A stretch of 54,607 nucleotides of DNA from an uncultured Muribaculaceae bacterium (GCA_947629175.1 CANRCT010000022.1:1-54607), one strand, 5' to 3'. Counted from the stretch's first letter, positions 1-8,433 are shown. The notes: a model not told the origin generated them from the sequence alone. Program-made: numbers and translations.

Positions 1-438
1 GCCCAGCGGGAGCTGCATCTTCTCGGCGATCTCACCGTATTTGTAGCCTGCCACATGCATCGAGAAGGGGATGCGGTACTTGTCGGGAAACTCGTTGATC
101 GCAGCCGTGATCTCGCTGGCGCCGATGGAGCCTTCAGGAGTCTCCAGCCCCGAGTCCTGGCTGAGGTTGAGGTGGTAGAGATCCTCCGTCTGGTCGATCA
201 CGGTGGCCGAGCGCACCACGCGGCGGTAGTTGTTGATGAATATGTTGCGCATGATGGTGAACACCCAGCCCTTGAAATTGGTGTTCTCCACATACTTGTC
301 GGCGTTGTCAAGGGCTTTCAGCGTGGTGTCCTGCAGCAGATCGTAGGCGTCGTCGCGGTTGGAAGTGAGCATGTAGGCGAAGTTCAGGAGATTTGCCTGA
401 AGACCCATGAGGCGGTTTTGGAAGTTTGCTGTAGCCAT
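1..438 (-). CDS. ECF-type RNA polymerase sigma factor (partial, C-terminus outside window)
   Basis: The first 146 residues are visible and the gene runs off the left edge. It starts MATANFQNRLMGLQANLLNF. A sigma-70 region 2 follows at about residues 5-75, with the core-binding stretch around NRDDAYDLLQDTTLKALDNA and the -10-melting stretch FKGWVFTIMRNIFINNYRR. After a linker the start of region 4 is seen (KYRIPFSMHVAGYKYGEIAEKM), which would be the -35-binding helix-turn-helix. Length and domain order fit the small ECF group. No anti-sigma gene is visible on the inner side, so any partner must lie to the left. A Bacteroidetes promoter lies about 75 bases upstream. The target regulon cannot be told from sequence. 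Confidence 0.9.
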   Translation of the reverse strand, partial: MATANFQNRLMGLQANLLNFAYMLTSNRDDAYDLLQDTTLKALDNADKYVENTNFKGWVFTIMRNIFINNYRRVVRSATVIDQTEDLYHLNLSQDSGLETPEGSIGASEITAAINEFPDKYRIPFSMHVAGYKYGEIAEKMQLPLG

Positions 439-511
439 TGTAAGGAGTTTTTAGAGGTGATCTGTTTTATGTCGGGTTTGTCAGCGCTGTTGTTACATTT
501 CGTTGACAATG

Positions 512-540
512 CAAAGTTACGGAGAATTGCGGGCGTGCAA
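512..540 (-). promoter_or_regulatory. Promoter of the ECF sigma factor gene
   Basis: On the minus strand a -7 box TAACTTTG (512-519) is preceded by TTG at 538-540 with 18 bases between, matching the Bacteroidetes sigma-ABfr pattern. The predicted leader to the ATG at 438 is about 65-70 bases. Confidence 0.6.
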
Positions 541-802
541 TAGTTTTTGCGTTAAACGAAGTTAAAATGGTTACGACCTTGTTACAATGGGTGCTATAGT
601 GCGTAGCAAGTAGTTGTGTTGTAATTGTGTGTGTGTGTTCAGCCTGTTTTGCGCAGTTAACCATTTTTGTCGGCCGCTTCCCTGACCGTTATTTAATGTA
701 TCGGTCATCTGCTGAAGTTTAACTCTATATTTGCATGCCTGATTAACGTAATATTACATGAATAATGGGAATAGTCAGGATGTTGATGGTAGCGGACGGC
801 TG

Positions 803-833
803 TTGTAACAATGCGAAATTATACATATCTTTG
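803..833 (+). promoter_or_regulatory. Promoter of the SPFH protein gene
   Basis: TTG at 803-805 and TATCTTTG at 826-833 are 20 bases apart, a full match to the Bacteroidetes promoter pattern, with a leader of about 25 bases to the ATG at 862. The rest of the 439-861 gap shows the divergent sigma-factor promoter and nothing else I can name. Confidence 0.6.
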
Positions 834-861
834 CAATATCATTTTAATATCACAATAAGAT

Positions 862-1839
862 ATGGATATGCCTGACAAAAACCACGAGTTTACGTTTGCC
901 GGAACAACGGTGAATGGTTTCCTGATGCTGCTGGTCAACATCATCATTATTCCCGCGCTTATCGCAGGCGCGATTTATCTGGCAGCATGCTATGGCTGGG
1001 TCGCTCCGATAGTGCTTGCATTGCTGCTCGGGCTTGCGTTTGTCATCTGCCTGTGCGGTTTTTTCACGCAGCAGCCCAATCAGGCCCGCGTGATGATATT
1101 TTTCGGCAAATATCGCGGCACATTCCGCCAGACCGGTTTCTTCTGGCGCAATCCGTTCATGACAGCCAAGAAGATCTCCCTGCGCATCCGCAATATGGAC
1201 ATAGCCCCGATAAAGGTCAACGACAAGGTGGGCAATCCCGTGATGATAGGAATGGTGCTGGTGTGGAAAGTAAGGGATACTTACCGGGCCGTATTCGATA
1301 TCGACTCTGGTGAGACCTCGGTTATAACCGTGGAGAGCGGCGGCAAGACAAATGTCACCACCCAGTCGGGTAATACTTCCAAAGCCCTCGAGAATTTCGT
1401 GAAGATACAGAGCGACGCGGCTCTGCGCGAAGTGACAGGGCGCTTCGCCTACGACGACGAGGACTCCAGGACCAAGGAGCCTACACTTCGCGGCGGGAGC
1501 CATGAGATCGTGGAGCTTCTGGAGGAGAAACTCAACGAACGCCTGTCGATGGCCGGCATCGAGGTGGTGGAGGCGCGCCTCAATTATCTTGCCTATGCGC
1601 CGGAGATAGCAGCCGTCATGCTGCGGCGTCAGCAGGCATCGGCCATTATTGCCGCCCGCGAGAAGATCGTGGAGGGCGCCGTGTCGATGGTGAAGATGGC
1701 GCTCAACGAGCTTAAGGAGGAACAGGTGGTGGAGCTCGACGAGGAGCGAAAGGCCGCTATGGTGAGCAATCTTCTCGTAGTGCTCTGCGCCGACGAGCCG
1801 GCTCAGCCGGTAGTCAACACCGGCACTCTCTACAACTGA
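862..1839 (+). CDS. SPFH/band-7 domain membrane protein
   Basis: This 325-residue protein has two N-terminal membrane segments (about residues 20-42 and 48-68) followed by an SPFH/band-7 domain. The domain opens with NQARVMIFFGKYRGTFRQTG and has the stomatin-type stretch RIRNMDIAPIKVNDKVGNPV. Late helices rich in Ala and Glu (about 255-300) resemble the oligomerising coiled coil of flotillin and stomatin families. Such proteins form ring-like membrane scaffolds, often tied to membrane-protein quality control, but no substrate can be inferred here. Six bases after its stop comes a small ribbon-helix-helix gene that probably shares the transcript. Confidence 0.85.
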   Translation: MDMPDKNHEFTFAGTTVNGFLMLLVNIIIIPALIAGAIYLAACYGWVAPIVLALLLGLAFVICLCGFFTQQPNQARVMIFFGKYRGTFRQTGFFWRNPFMTAKKISLRIRNMDIAPIKVNDKVGNPVMIGMVLVWKVRDTYRAVFDIDSGETSVITVESGGKTNVTTQSGNTSKALENFVKIQSDAALREVTGRFAYDDEDSRTKEPTLRGGSHEIVELLEEKLNERLSMAGIEVVEARLNYLAYAPEIAAVMLRRQQASAIIAAREKIVEGAVSMVKMALNELKEEQVVELDEERKAAMVSNLLVVLCADEPAQPVVNTGTLYN

Positions 1840-1845
1840 CGGCCC

Positions 1846-2040
1846 ATGGCTAAAAAAGAGACCGGTAAAAGTTTCCTGCTTCGTCTCGACGCCGAAACGA
1901 TGGAAAAGGTTGAGGCGTGGGCGGCGCAGGAATTCCGTTCGGTCAACGGCCAGATACAATGGATCATCGCCGACGCCTTGAGGCGCCACAGGCGGCGTTG
2001 GCCAGATGACACGGATAAAAAAAGTGCGGACGGCTCATGA
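1846..2040 (+). CDS. Small Arc-like ribbon-helix-helix protein
   Basis: A 64-residue basic protein. Residues 8-45 (SFLLRLDAETMEKVEAWAAQ, then EFRSVNGQIQWIIADALRR) match the Arc/MetJ ribbon-helix-helix pattern: a short strand, a helix, a turn, then a helix with the usual SVNGQIQWII-like packing. It ends in a basic, unstructured tail. The family binds DNA as dimers and often autoregulates. The pairing of an SPFH gene with an Arc-like gene, six bases apart, suggests co-expression. A role for the small protein outside DNA binding is possible but not shown. Confidence 0.75.
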   Translation: MAKKETGKSFLLRLDAETMEKVEAWAAQEFRSVNGQIQWIIADALRRHRRRWPDDTDKKSADGS

Positions 2041-2055
2041 CGGGCCGTCCACGTT
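2017..2055 (-). terminator. Rho-independent terminator between the ribbon-helix-helix gene and mrp
   Basis: GGACGGC (2028-2034) pairs with GCCGTCC (2044-2050). On the minus strand the stem is followed by seven Ts (2017-2023), making it the terminator of mrp. On the plus strand a shorter TTTT tract follows, so it may work both ways. The stem overlaps the end of the ribbon-helix-helix gene. Confidence 0.75.
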
Positions 2056-2071
2056 TTATGTAGGAGCTATT

Positions 2072-3169
2072 TCAGTGCAGCGAAACCTTGATGGTGGGCG
2101 GAAGGGTGCCGTTGCGGCGGTCGCAGGCGTCCACCACCTCGCGGGCCACATGGCGGAAAGCCTGCCCTGTGAGTGTGGCATCGTCGAGGGCTACCGGATG
2201 TCCCTCGTCGCCCCCTTCGCAGATTGATTCTACCACAGGGATCTGACCGAGAAGCTTCACGCCGAGCTTTTCGGCAAGTTTCACTCCTCCTTCGCGGCCG
2301 AAAATGTAGTAGCGCTCGTCGGGGTGACGTTCGGGGGTGAACCAGGCCATGTTTTCGACAAGGCCGAGTATGGGCACGTTGACCTTGTCGCCCATAAACA
2401 TCGAGATACCCTTGCGCGCGTCGGCGAGGGCCACTTCCTGCGGTGTGCTGACGATGACCACTCCGGTGATGGCAAGCGTTTGCACGAGGGTCAGGTGAAT
2501 GTCGCTCGTGCCCGGGGGCATATCGATGAGGAAATAGTCGAGTTCGCCCCAGTCGGCTTCGCCTATCAGCTGCTTGAGGGCATTTGAGGCCATGCCGCCT
2601 CGCCAGAGTACGGCGCTGTCCTTGTCGACGAGAAATCCGATCGACAGCAGTTTTACTCCATATTTTTCAAGCGGGATGATCAGCGCGCGGCCGTCGACTT
2701 CATGCATGTAGACCTGTTCGTCCTCCACTCCGAACATCTTCGGGAGCGACGGGCCGAATATGTCGGCGTCGAGAAGCCCTACCCTGTAGCCCTCCTGCGC
2801 CAGAGCCACCGCGAGATTGACGGCTACAGTCGATTTTCCCACGCCCCCCTTGCCGGAGCTGACGCCTATGATGTTCTTCACGCCGGGAAGCATCGGGGCG
2901 GCTTTCTGTTCAGGCTGCCGCGAGGCAGTGGCGATTGTGGCCTCCACTTCGGGCGATATATAGGTGTGGAGAGCGGCTTCGGCCGCTTTCACGATCGACT
3001 TCATGAAGGGATCGGTGGGCTTCTCGAAAACGATCGTGAAGCTCACTTTCGGCCCGTCGATGCGTATGTCGTCGGCGATCATGCCGAGATCCACTATGTC
3101 GCGTCCGTTGCCCGGGTAGCGCACGTTGCGCAGGGCGTCAAGTATCAGGTTGGGATATAAGCGTTCCAT
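2072..3169 (-). CDS. mrp: Mrp/ApbC family iron-sulfur cluster carrier ATPase
   Basis: A 365-residue protein. Residues 1-80 form an FSCA/DUF59 domain, followed by a MinD/Mrp-type P-loop ATPase with the deviant Walker A motif GKGGVGKST and the Walker B stretch YFLIDMPPGTSD. The family carries and inserts Fe-S clusters in the cytoplasm. The C-terminal CxxC found in E. coli Mrp is absent here (the corresponding region reads ENMAWFTPERHP), which as I recall is common in Bacteroidetes members. I chose the ATG at 3169, where an AAGGA motif sits upstream and the DUF59 domain begins at once. An in-frame extension to 3331 would run into trmB and lacks homology. trmB lies just upstream on the same strand. 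Confidence 0.93.
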   Translation of the reverse strand: MERLYPNLILDALRNVRYPGNGRDIVDLGMIADDIRIDGPKVSFTIVFEKPTDPFMKSIVKAAEAALHTYISPEVEATIATASRQPEQKAAPMLPGVKNIIGVSSGKGGVGKSTVAVNLAVALAQEGYRVGLLDADIFGPSLPKMFGVEDEQVYMHEVDGRALIIPLEKYGVKLLSIGFLVDKDSAVLWRGGMASNALKQLIGEADWGELDYFLIDMPPGTSDIHLTLVQTLAITGVVIVSTPQEVALADARKGISMFMGDKVNVPILGLVENMAWFTPERHPDERYYIFGREGGVKLAEKLGVKLLGQIPVVESICEGGDEGHPVALDDATLTGQAFRHVAREVVDACDRRNGTLPPTIKVSLH

Positions 3170-3189
3170 AAATCCTTTTTGTTTTTCTT

Positions 3190-3948
3190 TTACTTTTCCT
3201 CTCCCTCTACATGTCCGCGTGAGAAGCTGCGGTAGGTGTCGTAGGGAATGTCGATATCGGGCTCGGTCAGCACGCGGTCGCGCGGTATGGTCAGCCGCAG
3301 ATATTTTATCGTCAGTCCGCGCGAGAGCCACTGCTGCTCGTAGTAGGTGCGTATCGACAGTATTTCGTCGGCGGGATGGTCGGGATCGCCGTAAAGATCG
3401 GCTGTGTCGGCTTCGGGCACGATGCCGTTGTGATCGGCCATGGCGCGCGTATATGTGTAGAGAAAGGGGCTGTCGGTTTTCAGATGAAGTTTACCGTCAG
3501 GTTTCAGTATGTGGCTGTATAGATCGAGAAAACGTGTGGAGGTCAGCCGTTTGCGCACCTTCTTCATCTGCGGGTCGGGAAACGTGATCCATATCTCGCT
3601 CACTTCTCCGGGGCCGAAGAAACGGTCGATCAGCTCTATGTCGGTACGGAGAAAGCCAACGTTGGTCAGCCCCATCTGCTGGGCACGCTTGGCGCCGGTC
3701 CACATCCGGGCGCCCTTGACGTCAATGCCGATGAAATTCTTGTCGGGCGTACGCTCGGCCAGTCCTACGGTGTATTCGCCCTTGCCGCATCCGAGTTCGA
3801 GCACTATGGGGTTGTCGTTGTGGAAAAATTCAGTATGCCAGTGTCCTTTCATGCCGAAGCCTTCAGCGGCCAGTGAAGCGAAGGGACATTGCACGACGAA
3901 GGGTATATCCTCCATCTCCCGGAATTTTTTCAATTTGTTCTTGCCCAT
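3190..3948 (-). CDS. trmB: tRNA (guanine-N7)-methyltransferase
   Basis: A 252-residue class I SAM methyltransferase that makes m7G46 in tRNA. The SAM-binding loop is VLELGCGKGEYTVGLAERTP, followed by the TrmB signatures FIGIDVKGARMW and ISEIWITFPDPQMKKVRKRL (substrate and catalytic region) and LKTDSPFLYTYT. The start at 3948 gives a short N-terminal basic segment (MGKNKLKKFREMEDIPFV) as usual in Bacteroidetes. The longer in-frame ORF upstream overlaps the divergent epimerase gene and is discarded. mrp follows after 20 bases, so the two are likely co-transcribed. Confidence 0.95.
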   Translation of the reverse strand: MGKNKLKKFREMEDIPFVVQCPFASLAAEGFGMKGHWHTEFFHNDNPIVLELGCGKGEYTVGLAERTPDKNFIGIDVKGARMWTGAKRAQQMGLTNVGFLRTDIELIDRFFGPGEVSEIWITFPDPQMKKVRKRLTSTRFLDLYSHILKPDGKLHLKTDSPFLYTYTRAMADHNGIVPEADTADLYGDPDHPADEILSIRTYYEQQWLSRGLTIKYLRLTIPRDRVLTEPDIDIPYDTYRSFSRGHVEGEEK

Positions 3949-3978
3949 GATCTGTCGGTAGGTTATCTGCTTTGTCTG

Positions 3979-4016
3979 CAAAATTAAGGAAAATCCGCGG
4001 ATTTTCCCTAACTTTG
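3979..4016. promoter_or_regulatory. Near-palindromic divergent promoter of trmB and the epimerase gene
   Basis: A minus-strand -7 box (CAAAATTA as written on the plus strand, 3979-3986) and a plus-strand -7 box TAACTTTG (4009-4016) flank the perfect 20-base palindrome GGAAAATCCGCGGATTTTCC (3988-4007). The full 38 bases are palindromic apart from two symmetric positions. Each gene's upstream promoter half must overlap the other's. Confidence 0.65.
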
Positions 4017-4023
4017 CCTTCAA

Positions 4024-5046
4024 ATGAACAAAAACGTACTCATCATAGGCGCCGGCGGATTTGTCGGCGGTTTTATAGCCGAGGAGGCGCTTCGGCGGGG
4101 CTATACGGTTCTTGCCGGTGTCAGGGAGTCGACCTCGCGCCGCTATCTGGCCGACGACCGCATCCGCTTCGTGACGCTCGACTACGAGAATCCCGTGCAG
4201 ATGGCCGAGGCTATAACCGATGCCATCCCCGAGGGCGATCCCTACTGGCTGGTGTATAATCTCGGAGCGACGAAATGCACCAACTTCGCCGACTTCAACC
4301 GTATCAACTACCAGTATCTCCGCAATGTCGTCGAGGCGTTGCGTCAGTGCGGACGCATCCCGCAGCGGTTTCTCTACATGAGCAGCCTCTCGGCTCTCGG
4401 CCCAGGCGACGAGCGCACTTACGCGCCCCTGACCGGCAAGACTATCCCGGCTCCCGATACACGCTACGGCGTCAGCAAGATCAAGGCCGAGACGTTTCTG
4501 GAGACCTGTCCCGATATCCCTTGGACGATATTCCGTCCGACGGGAGTCTACGGCCCCCACGAGCTCGACTATCTGATGATGATACGCTCCATCGACCGTC
4601 ACTGGGATTTCGGCGTGGGGATGCGCCGCCAGATGCTGACATTCATCTACGTCAAGGATCTTGCGGCTGCGGTGTTCGACGCTCTCGCATCGGACCGGAC
4701 CGTGCGCCGCAAATATATAATCTCGGAGCCGCGCAGCTACTCGCAGGCCGAATTCCGGCGCATTGCCGCTCGCATCCTCGGCCGCAAGCTGGTCATACCG
4801 GTGAGAGTGCCCATATGGATGCTTTATGTGGTGTCGGCTGTAGCCGAGAAAATCGGCGTCATGCGGTCGAAACCGAGCACTCTTAACCGCGACAAGTTCC
4901 GGATCATGCGTCAGCGCAACTGGAACTGTTCGGTCGACGAGGCGGTGGCCGACTTCGGCTTCGCGCCGCGCTATGATCTCGCAGCCGGTCTGACCGAGAC
5001 AGTGGCCGCCTACCGCGAGAGCCTCAGGGAGGGGGCGGGAAAATGA
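4024..5046 (+). CDS. NAD-dependent epimerase/dehydratase (extended SDR)
   Basis: A 340-residue extended short-chain dehydrogenase/reductase. The N-terminal Rossmann motif is LIIGAGGFVGG, the active-site pair is YGVSK (Tyr-x3-Lys) near residue 157, with the preceding Ser in LYMSSLSALG and the late motif FRPTGVYGPHE. The substrate is probably a nucleotide sugar or isoprenoid-like compound, but nothing in the sequence fixes it. The ATG lies only seven bases after the -7 box, so the message may be leaderless. A four-base overlap (ATGA) joins it to the next gene. Confidence 0.88.
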   Translation: MNKNVLIIGAGGFVGGFIAEEALRRGYTVLAGVRESTSRRYLADDRIRFVTLDYENPVQMAEAITDAIPEGDPYWLVYNLGATKCTNFADFNRINYQYLRNVVEALRQCGRIPQRFLYMSSLSALGPGDERTYAPLTGKTIPAPDTRYGVSKIKAETFLETCPDIPWTIFRPTGVYGPHELDYLMMIRSIDRHWDFGVGMRRQMLTFIYVKDLAAAVFDALASDRTVRRKYIISEPRSYSQAEFRRIAARILGRKLVIPVRVPIWMLYVVSAVAEKIGVMRSKPSTLNRDKFRIMRQRNWNCSVDEAVADFGFAPRYDLAAGLTETVAAYRESLREGAGK

Positions 5047-5327
5047 CGCAGCCCTCCAGTTACCGCGCTCCCGGATGGTTTATCGCGCTTGCCGTCATCG
5101 TGGCGCTTCCGGTATTCCAGACTCCGGCGCTTCTCGACGCGTGTCCGCCCGACGGCGGCATAGTGCGCACTCTCGTCTGGATCTATCCGTTCTATGTGGC
5201 TGTGGCGGCATGGCTCGCCTGCCTCTGCTGGGACAGCCGCAGGGCGATGGCATGGATACTGATCGCGATCATGGCGCTTACCCACATAGGGATGCGCATG
5301 CTTGTCGCTATGCCGTTAAACATCTGA
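5043..5327 (+). CDS. Small hypothetical membrane protein
   Basis: A 94-residue protein I do not recognise. Three hydrophobic segments are visible (about residues 10-32, 40-62 and 68-90), with a short cytoplasmic-looking loop CWDSRRAM between the last two. Its ATG overlaps the stop of the epimerase gene, which supports translation and co-expression. No catalytic motif is visible. Confidence 0.7.
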   Translation: MTQPSSYRAPGWFIALAVIVALPVFQTPALLDACPPDGGIVRTLVWIYPFYVAVAAWLACLCWDSRRAMAWILIAIMALTHIGMRMLVAMPLNI

Positions 5328-5341
5328 TTATTATTGGTTTT

Positions 5342-5360
5342 CGGGAAATTTTTGTTCCCG
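5342..5360 (+). terminator. Possible terminator before aroQ
   Basis: CGGGAA (5342-5347) and TTCCCG (5355-5360) form a six-base stem with a seven-base loop, followed by GTTTATTTT. It lies 15 bases after the small membrane protein gene. Confidence 0.4.
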
Positions 5361-5380
5361 GTTTATTTTGACGACATTAT

Positions 5381-5812
5381 ATGAAAATACTGATAATCAA
5401 CGGCCCTAACCTCAATCTTCTCGGGGTGCGCGAGCCGGGCATCTACGGAAGCGCCACTTTCGACTCCGCGCTTGAGCGTCTGCGCGGTCTTTATCCCGAC
5501 ATCGAGCTGGAATATTTCCAGAGCAATCACGAGGGTGCGATCATCGACCGTCTGCATGCGGCCGGCTTCGGCGACGCTTACGCCGGCATCATACTCAATG
5601 CAGGCGCATATACCCACACATCCCTTGCCATAGCCGACGCCATCGCGGCCATCAAGGTGCAGGTGGTGGAGGTGCACATATCCAATGTGGCTGCCCGTGA
5701 GGAGATACGCCACCGCTCGCTAATCGCACCGGTGTGCCGCGGATCCATAGTGGGGTTCGGGCTCGACAGCTACCGCCTGGCAGTGGAGGCGATTGTGCAT
5801 AGTGACAAATAA
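5381..5812 (+). CDS. aroQ: 3-dehydroquinate dehydratase, type II
   Basis: A 143-residue protein of the small dodecameric type II class, catalysing the third shikimate-pathway step (3-dehydroquinate to 3-dehydroshikimate) in the cytoplasm. Signatures are NGPNLNLLGVREPGIYGS at the N-terminus (catalytic Tyr and flexible-loop Arg), FQSNHEGAIIDRLH, NAGAYTHTSLAIADAI and EVHISNVAAREEIRHRS with the catalytic His. Length is normal. It is followed ten bases later by the pyruvate kinase gene, an order I recall from other Bacteroidales. Confidence 0.97.
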   Translation: MKILIINGPNLNLLGVREPGIYGSATFDSALERLRGLYPDIELEYFQSNHEGAIIDRLHAAGFGDAYAGIILNAGAYTHTSLAIADAIAAIKVQVVEVHISNVAAREEIRHRSLIAPVCRGSIVGFGLDSYRLAVEAIVHSDK

Positions 5813-5821
5813 TTCCGGCAG

Positions 5822-6838
5822 ATGACAATGAAAAGACTTACCGACATAATGGCCACGGTGACCGATGCCCGTTGCGACGCGAACTTTCTCAAATCGCTAC
5901 GCCGCGCAGGCATGGACTCCGTGCGCATCAATTCGGCCCACGTCGACGGCGAGGGATTGAGGCGCATCATCCGCGCTGTTCGCAGGCATGTCCCCGGCGT
6001 AGGGATACTGATGGATACCAAAGGGCCTGAAATCCGCACTACGGCGCTTGACGGCGCCCTCGAATCCATATCTTTTGCCGAGGGTGACAAGGTGATGATC
6101 GCCGCGGGCGCTCCGACGTCGGCCGACACTATAGGCATAGCAGTGGATGGAGTCTGCCGGGCGCTTCGCAAAGGCGACCGCGTGGTGCTCGACGACGGCG
6201 CTATGGAGCTGTCGGTCAGCAGGGATGACGGCGACCGCGTGGAAGCCATGGTGACTCTCGGAGGCGAGCTCGGCTCGCGCAAGACCGTAAATCTGCCCGA
6301 TACCGACCTGCCTCCGCTCCCGGCAGTGTCGGAGCGCGACCGCCGCGCCATAGAGGTGGCCGTGGAGGAGAGGATCGACATGATAGCCCACTCGTTCGTG
6401 CGCAGCGCGGCCGATGTGGATGCGGTAAGAGCCTTGACTGCCGGCACACCCATACGGGTCTATGCCAAGATAGAGTGCCGCGACGCCCTGAAGAATTTCA
6501 ACGGCATACTTGAGGCGGCCGACGGCATACTCGTGGCTCGCGGCGACCTCGGCACACAGATCGACGTGGCCACCATCCCTGCCGTGCAGCACAAGGCCTG
6601 CTCGCTCGCACATGATGCGGGAAAGCCCGTGATCGTGTCGACGCAGATACTCACCTCGATGGTCGACCATCCCTATCCCACGCGCGCCGAGATGACCGAC
6701 GTGGCCTTTGCCGTGCGCGACGGCGTGGAGACCCTTCTGCTCACCGGCGAGACCGCCCAGGGACATTTCCCGGAGGAGTGTGTCGACGCCATGAGACGCT
6801 GCATCGAGGCTTCGCAAACCTATTTCGGCACGCTATGA
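5822..6838 (+). CDS. pyk: Pyruvate kinase, short form lacking the C-terminal domain
   Basis: A 338-residue protein with the A and B domains of pyruvate kinase (phosphoenolpyruvate plus ADP to pyruvate plus ATP). Motifs seen are ILMDTKGPEIRT, the acid-base Lys in YAKIECRDALKNF, metal-site stretch ILVARGDLGTQI, and the substrate/K+ region STQILTSMVDHPYPTRAE with LLLTGETAQGHFPEE. Usual bacterial enzymes are about 470-500 residues. Here the protein stops where the allosteric C-terminal domain would start, and the next gene begins within its stop codon, so this is not a recent frameshift. The substrate loop reads RINSAH rather than RLNFSH. Two ATGs are possible (5822 or 5831). Confidence 0.88.
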   Translation: MTMKRLTDIMATVTDARCDANFLKSLRRAGMDSVRINSAHVDGEGLRRIIRAVRRHVPGVGILMDTKGPEIRTTALDGALESISFAEGDKVMIAAGAPTSADTIGIAVDGVCRALRKGDRVVLDDGAMELSVSRDDGDRVEAMVTLGGELGSRKTVNLPDTDLPPLPAVSERDRRAIEVAVEERIDMIAHSFVRSAADVDAVRALTAGTPIRVYAKIECRDALKNFNGILEAADGILVARGDLGTQIDVATIPAVQHKACSLAHDAGKPVIVSTQILTSMVDHPYPTRAEMTDVAFAVRDGVETLLLTGETAQGHFPEECVDAMRRCIEASQTYFGTL

Positions 6839-7476
6839 GCGGGCTGATGCTTACCGAAGATGCTCTCGAGCAATATATCGAGGGCCATATCTCGGCCGAG
6901 CCGGAGCATCTGCAGCGGCTCTACCGCCACACATGGCTCCATCATCTCTATCCACGCATGTGTTCCGGCCATCTGCAGGGGCGCATCCTGAAGATGCTCA
7001 CGGAGATGATAGCGCCGCGCCGCGTGCTCGAACTGGGCACGTTCACCGGCTATTCAGCCCTCTGCATAGCCGAAGGGCTCCCCTCGGGCGCCACGCTCCA
7101 CACTGTGGAGATCGACGACGAGATGGAGGATGAGCTTCGGGAGCGGTTCGCTCCCTTTCCTGCCATCACCCTTCATATCGGTGATGCCTCCGAGGTGGTG
7201 GAGCGGCTGGGAGGGGAGTGGGATATGGTGTTTCTCGACGCCGATAAGCGCCGCTATCCCGAATTTCTCTCCCTGCTGAAGCCCCGCATGGCCCGCGGCG
7301 GATACATACTGGCCGACAATACGCTATGGTCAGGTCAGGTCATCGACAAGGATGCCGCCCGCGATCCGCAGCTGCGCGGCATCATGCAGTTCAACCAACT
7401 TGTGGCTGCCGATCCGGAGCTGGAATCGGTGATATTTCCGCTCCGCGACGGTCTGTCGCTCATAAAACGTCTGTGA
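6835..7476 (+). CDS. Class I SAM-dependent O-methyltransferase
   Basis: A 213-residue protein of the caffeoyl-CoA/catechol O-methyltransferase-like family. It shows the SAM motif RRVLELGTFTGYSALCIAEG, the acidic residue in HTVEIDDEMED, the metal-site stretch MVFLDADKRRYPEF and ILADNTLWSGQV. The preferred start ATG at 6835 overlaps the pyk stop (ATGA), indicating translational coupling. An in-frame start at 6778 would lie inside pyk and adds no homologous sequence. The acceptor is unknown. Confidence 0.92.
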   Translation: MSGLMLTEDALEQYIEGHISAEPEHLQRLYRHTWLHHLYPRMCSGHLQGRILKMLTEMIAPRRVLELGTFTGYSALCIAEGLPSGATLHTVEIDDEMEDELRERFAPFPAITLHIGDASEVVERLGGEWDMVFLDADKRRYPEFLSLLKPRMARGGYILADNTLWSGQVIDKDAARDPQLRGIMQFNQLVAADPELESVIFPLRDGLSLIKRL

Positions 7477-7479
7477 ATC

Positions 7480-8283
7480 ATGCCCAACCGTCTTGAAAAG
7501 GATCTTATAGCCCAGCCGGAGCTCTGGAGCCTCGTGATGCAGCTCTCCGCCACATCGCTCACCGCGGCTCTGCTGCCGCCGGTCGACAGCGAGCAGATGA
7601 TTCTCTCGCATATCCCTCTGTTGACCGAGACGGCCGGAAGCTATGCCAAGGCCGTGGAGGAAGCCGTCTACGACAATCCGCTCCTGCTGTCCGACTTCAG
7701 CCGCATCACGCTTCTGACCGCGTCCGACCGCGTGGCGCTCCTGCCGGCGCAGCTTGATCCTGAGGAAGCCGCCGACGCTTTCAGAGCCACTTTCGGCGAG
7801 GATGCCGAGGCCACGCTCTTGGAGACTACGTCGCGCGGGCCGGTGGTCGCCTCGGAGGAGGATCAGCAGCTTCTCGCTTTCTTCCGCCGCACATTTTTCA
7901 ACATCTCGATACGCCCTACTCTCGCGGCCATGATCGAAAACTGGCAGGCCGACGGCCTCTGGGTATCGTGCGAGGAGGGCATAGTCCGGGTCGTCTATAA
8001 TCTCGACGGACGCCTGGTGACGGCCAACAGCTTCCCGTCGACCGCTCCCGAGGATGCCGCCTACTATGTGGCCGCCCTGAGGCGCGTCTATGGAGCCGAC
8101 CGGGGCACTGTCTTTCTACGTCGGGCCGGAGCCTCGCGCGAGGCCTGCGCCGTGATGGCCGACATGCTGCGCGGCGCATCGTGTCCCGTCGAGACGGTCA
8201 ACGCATCTCCCGCCATCTGTCGCCTGGGCCATGCTGCCGCCGACCTCCCTGACTATTTCCTCGCCTCCCGCCCGTCAGCCTGA
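7480..8283 (+). CDS. DUF3822 family protein
   Basis: A 267-residue protein without membrane segment or signal. It has the overall layout I associate with DUF3822, a Bacteroidetes family with an actin/FtsA-like duplicated fold: repeated FxRxTLLTASDRVALLPAQL-like and YVAALRRVYGADRGTVFLRR stretches. The family is regularly found next to rsmD, which here follows after a small unrelated minus-strand gene. It starts three bases after the O-methyltransferase stop, so it probably belongs to the aroQ operon. The function is unknown. Confidence 0.75.
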   Translation: MPNRLEKDLIAQPELWSLVMQLSATSLTAALLPPVDSEQMILSHIPLLTETAGSYAKAVEEAVYDNPLLLSDFSRITLLTASDRVALLPAQLDPEEAADAFRATFGEDAEATLLETTSRGPVVASEEDQQLLAFFRRTFFNISIRPTLAAMIENWQADGLWVSCEEGIVRVVYNLDGRLVTANSFPSTAPEDAAYYVAALRRVYGADRGTVFLRRAGASREACAVMADMLRGASCPVETVNASPAICRLGHAAADLPDYFLASRPSA

Positions 8284-8433
8284 GTAGAGTAAACTCGGCG
8301 AAATTAAGAGTTTAGCATAGAGGGAAACAGATGAAGTTCGGAATTTGGATGGAGTTTATCGGTTGTTCTGTTTTTTTATGAATATGCCTCCGGTTTTATA
8401 AATCTGAAAATCCGGCGGTTTGTTGCAGTGAAG

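Noticed and set aside
467-664. 65-residue minus-strand ORF upstream of the sigma factor
   Set aside because: It covers the sigma-factor promoter and has no protein-like features.
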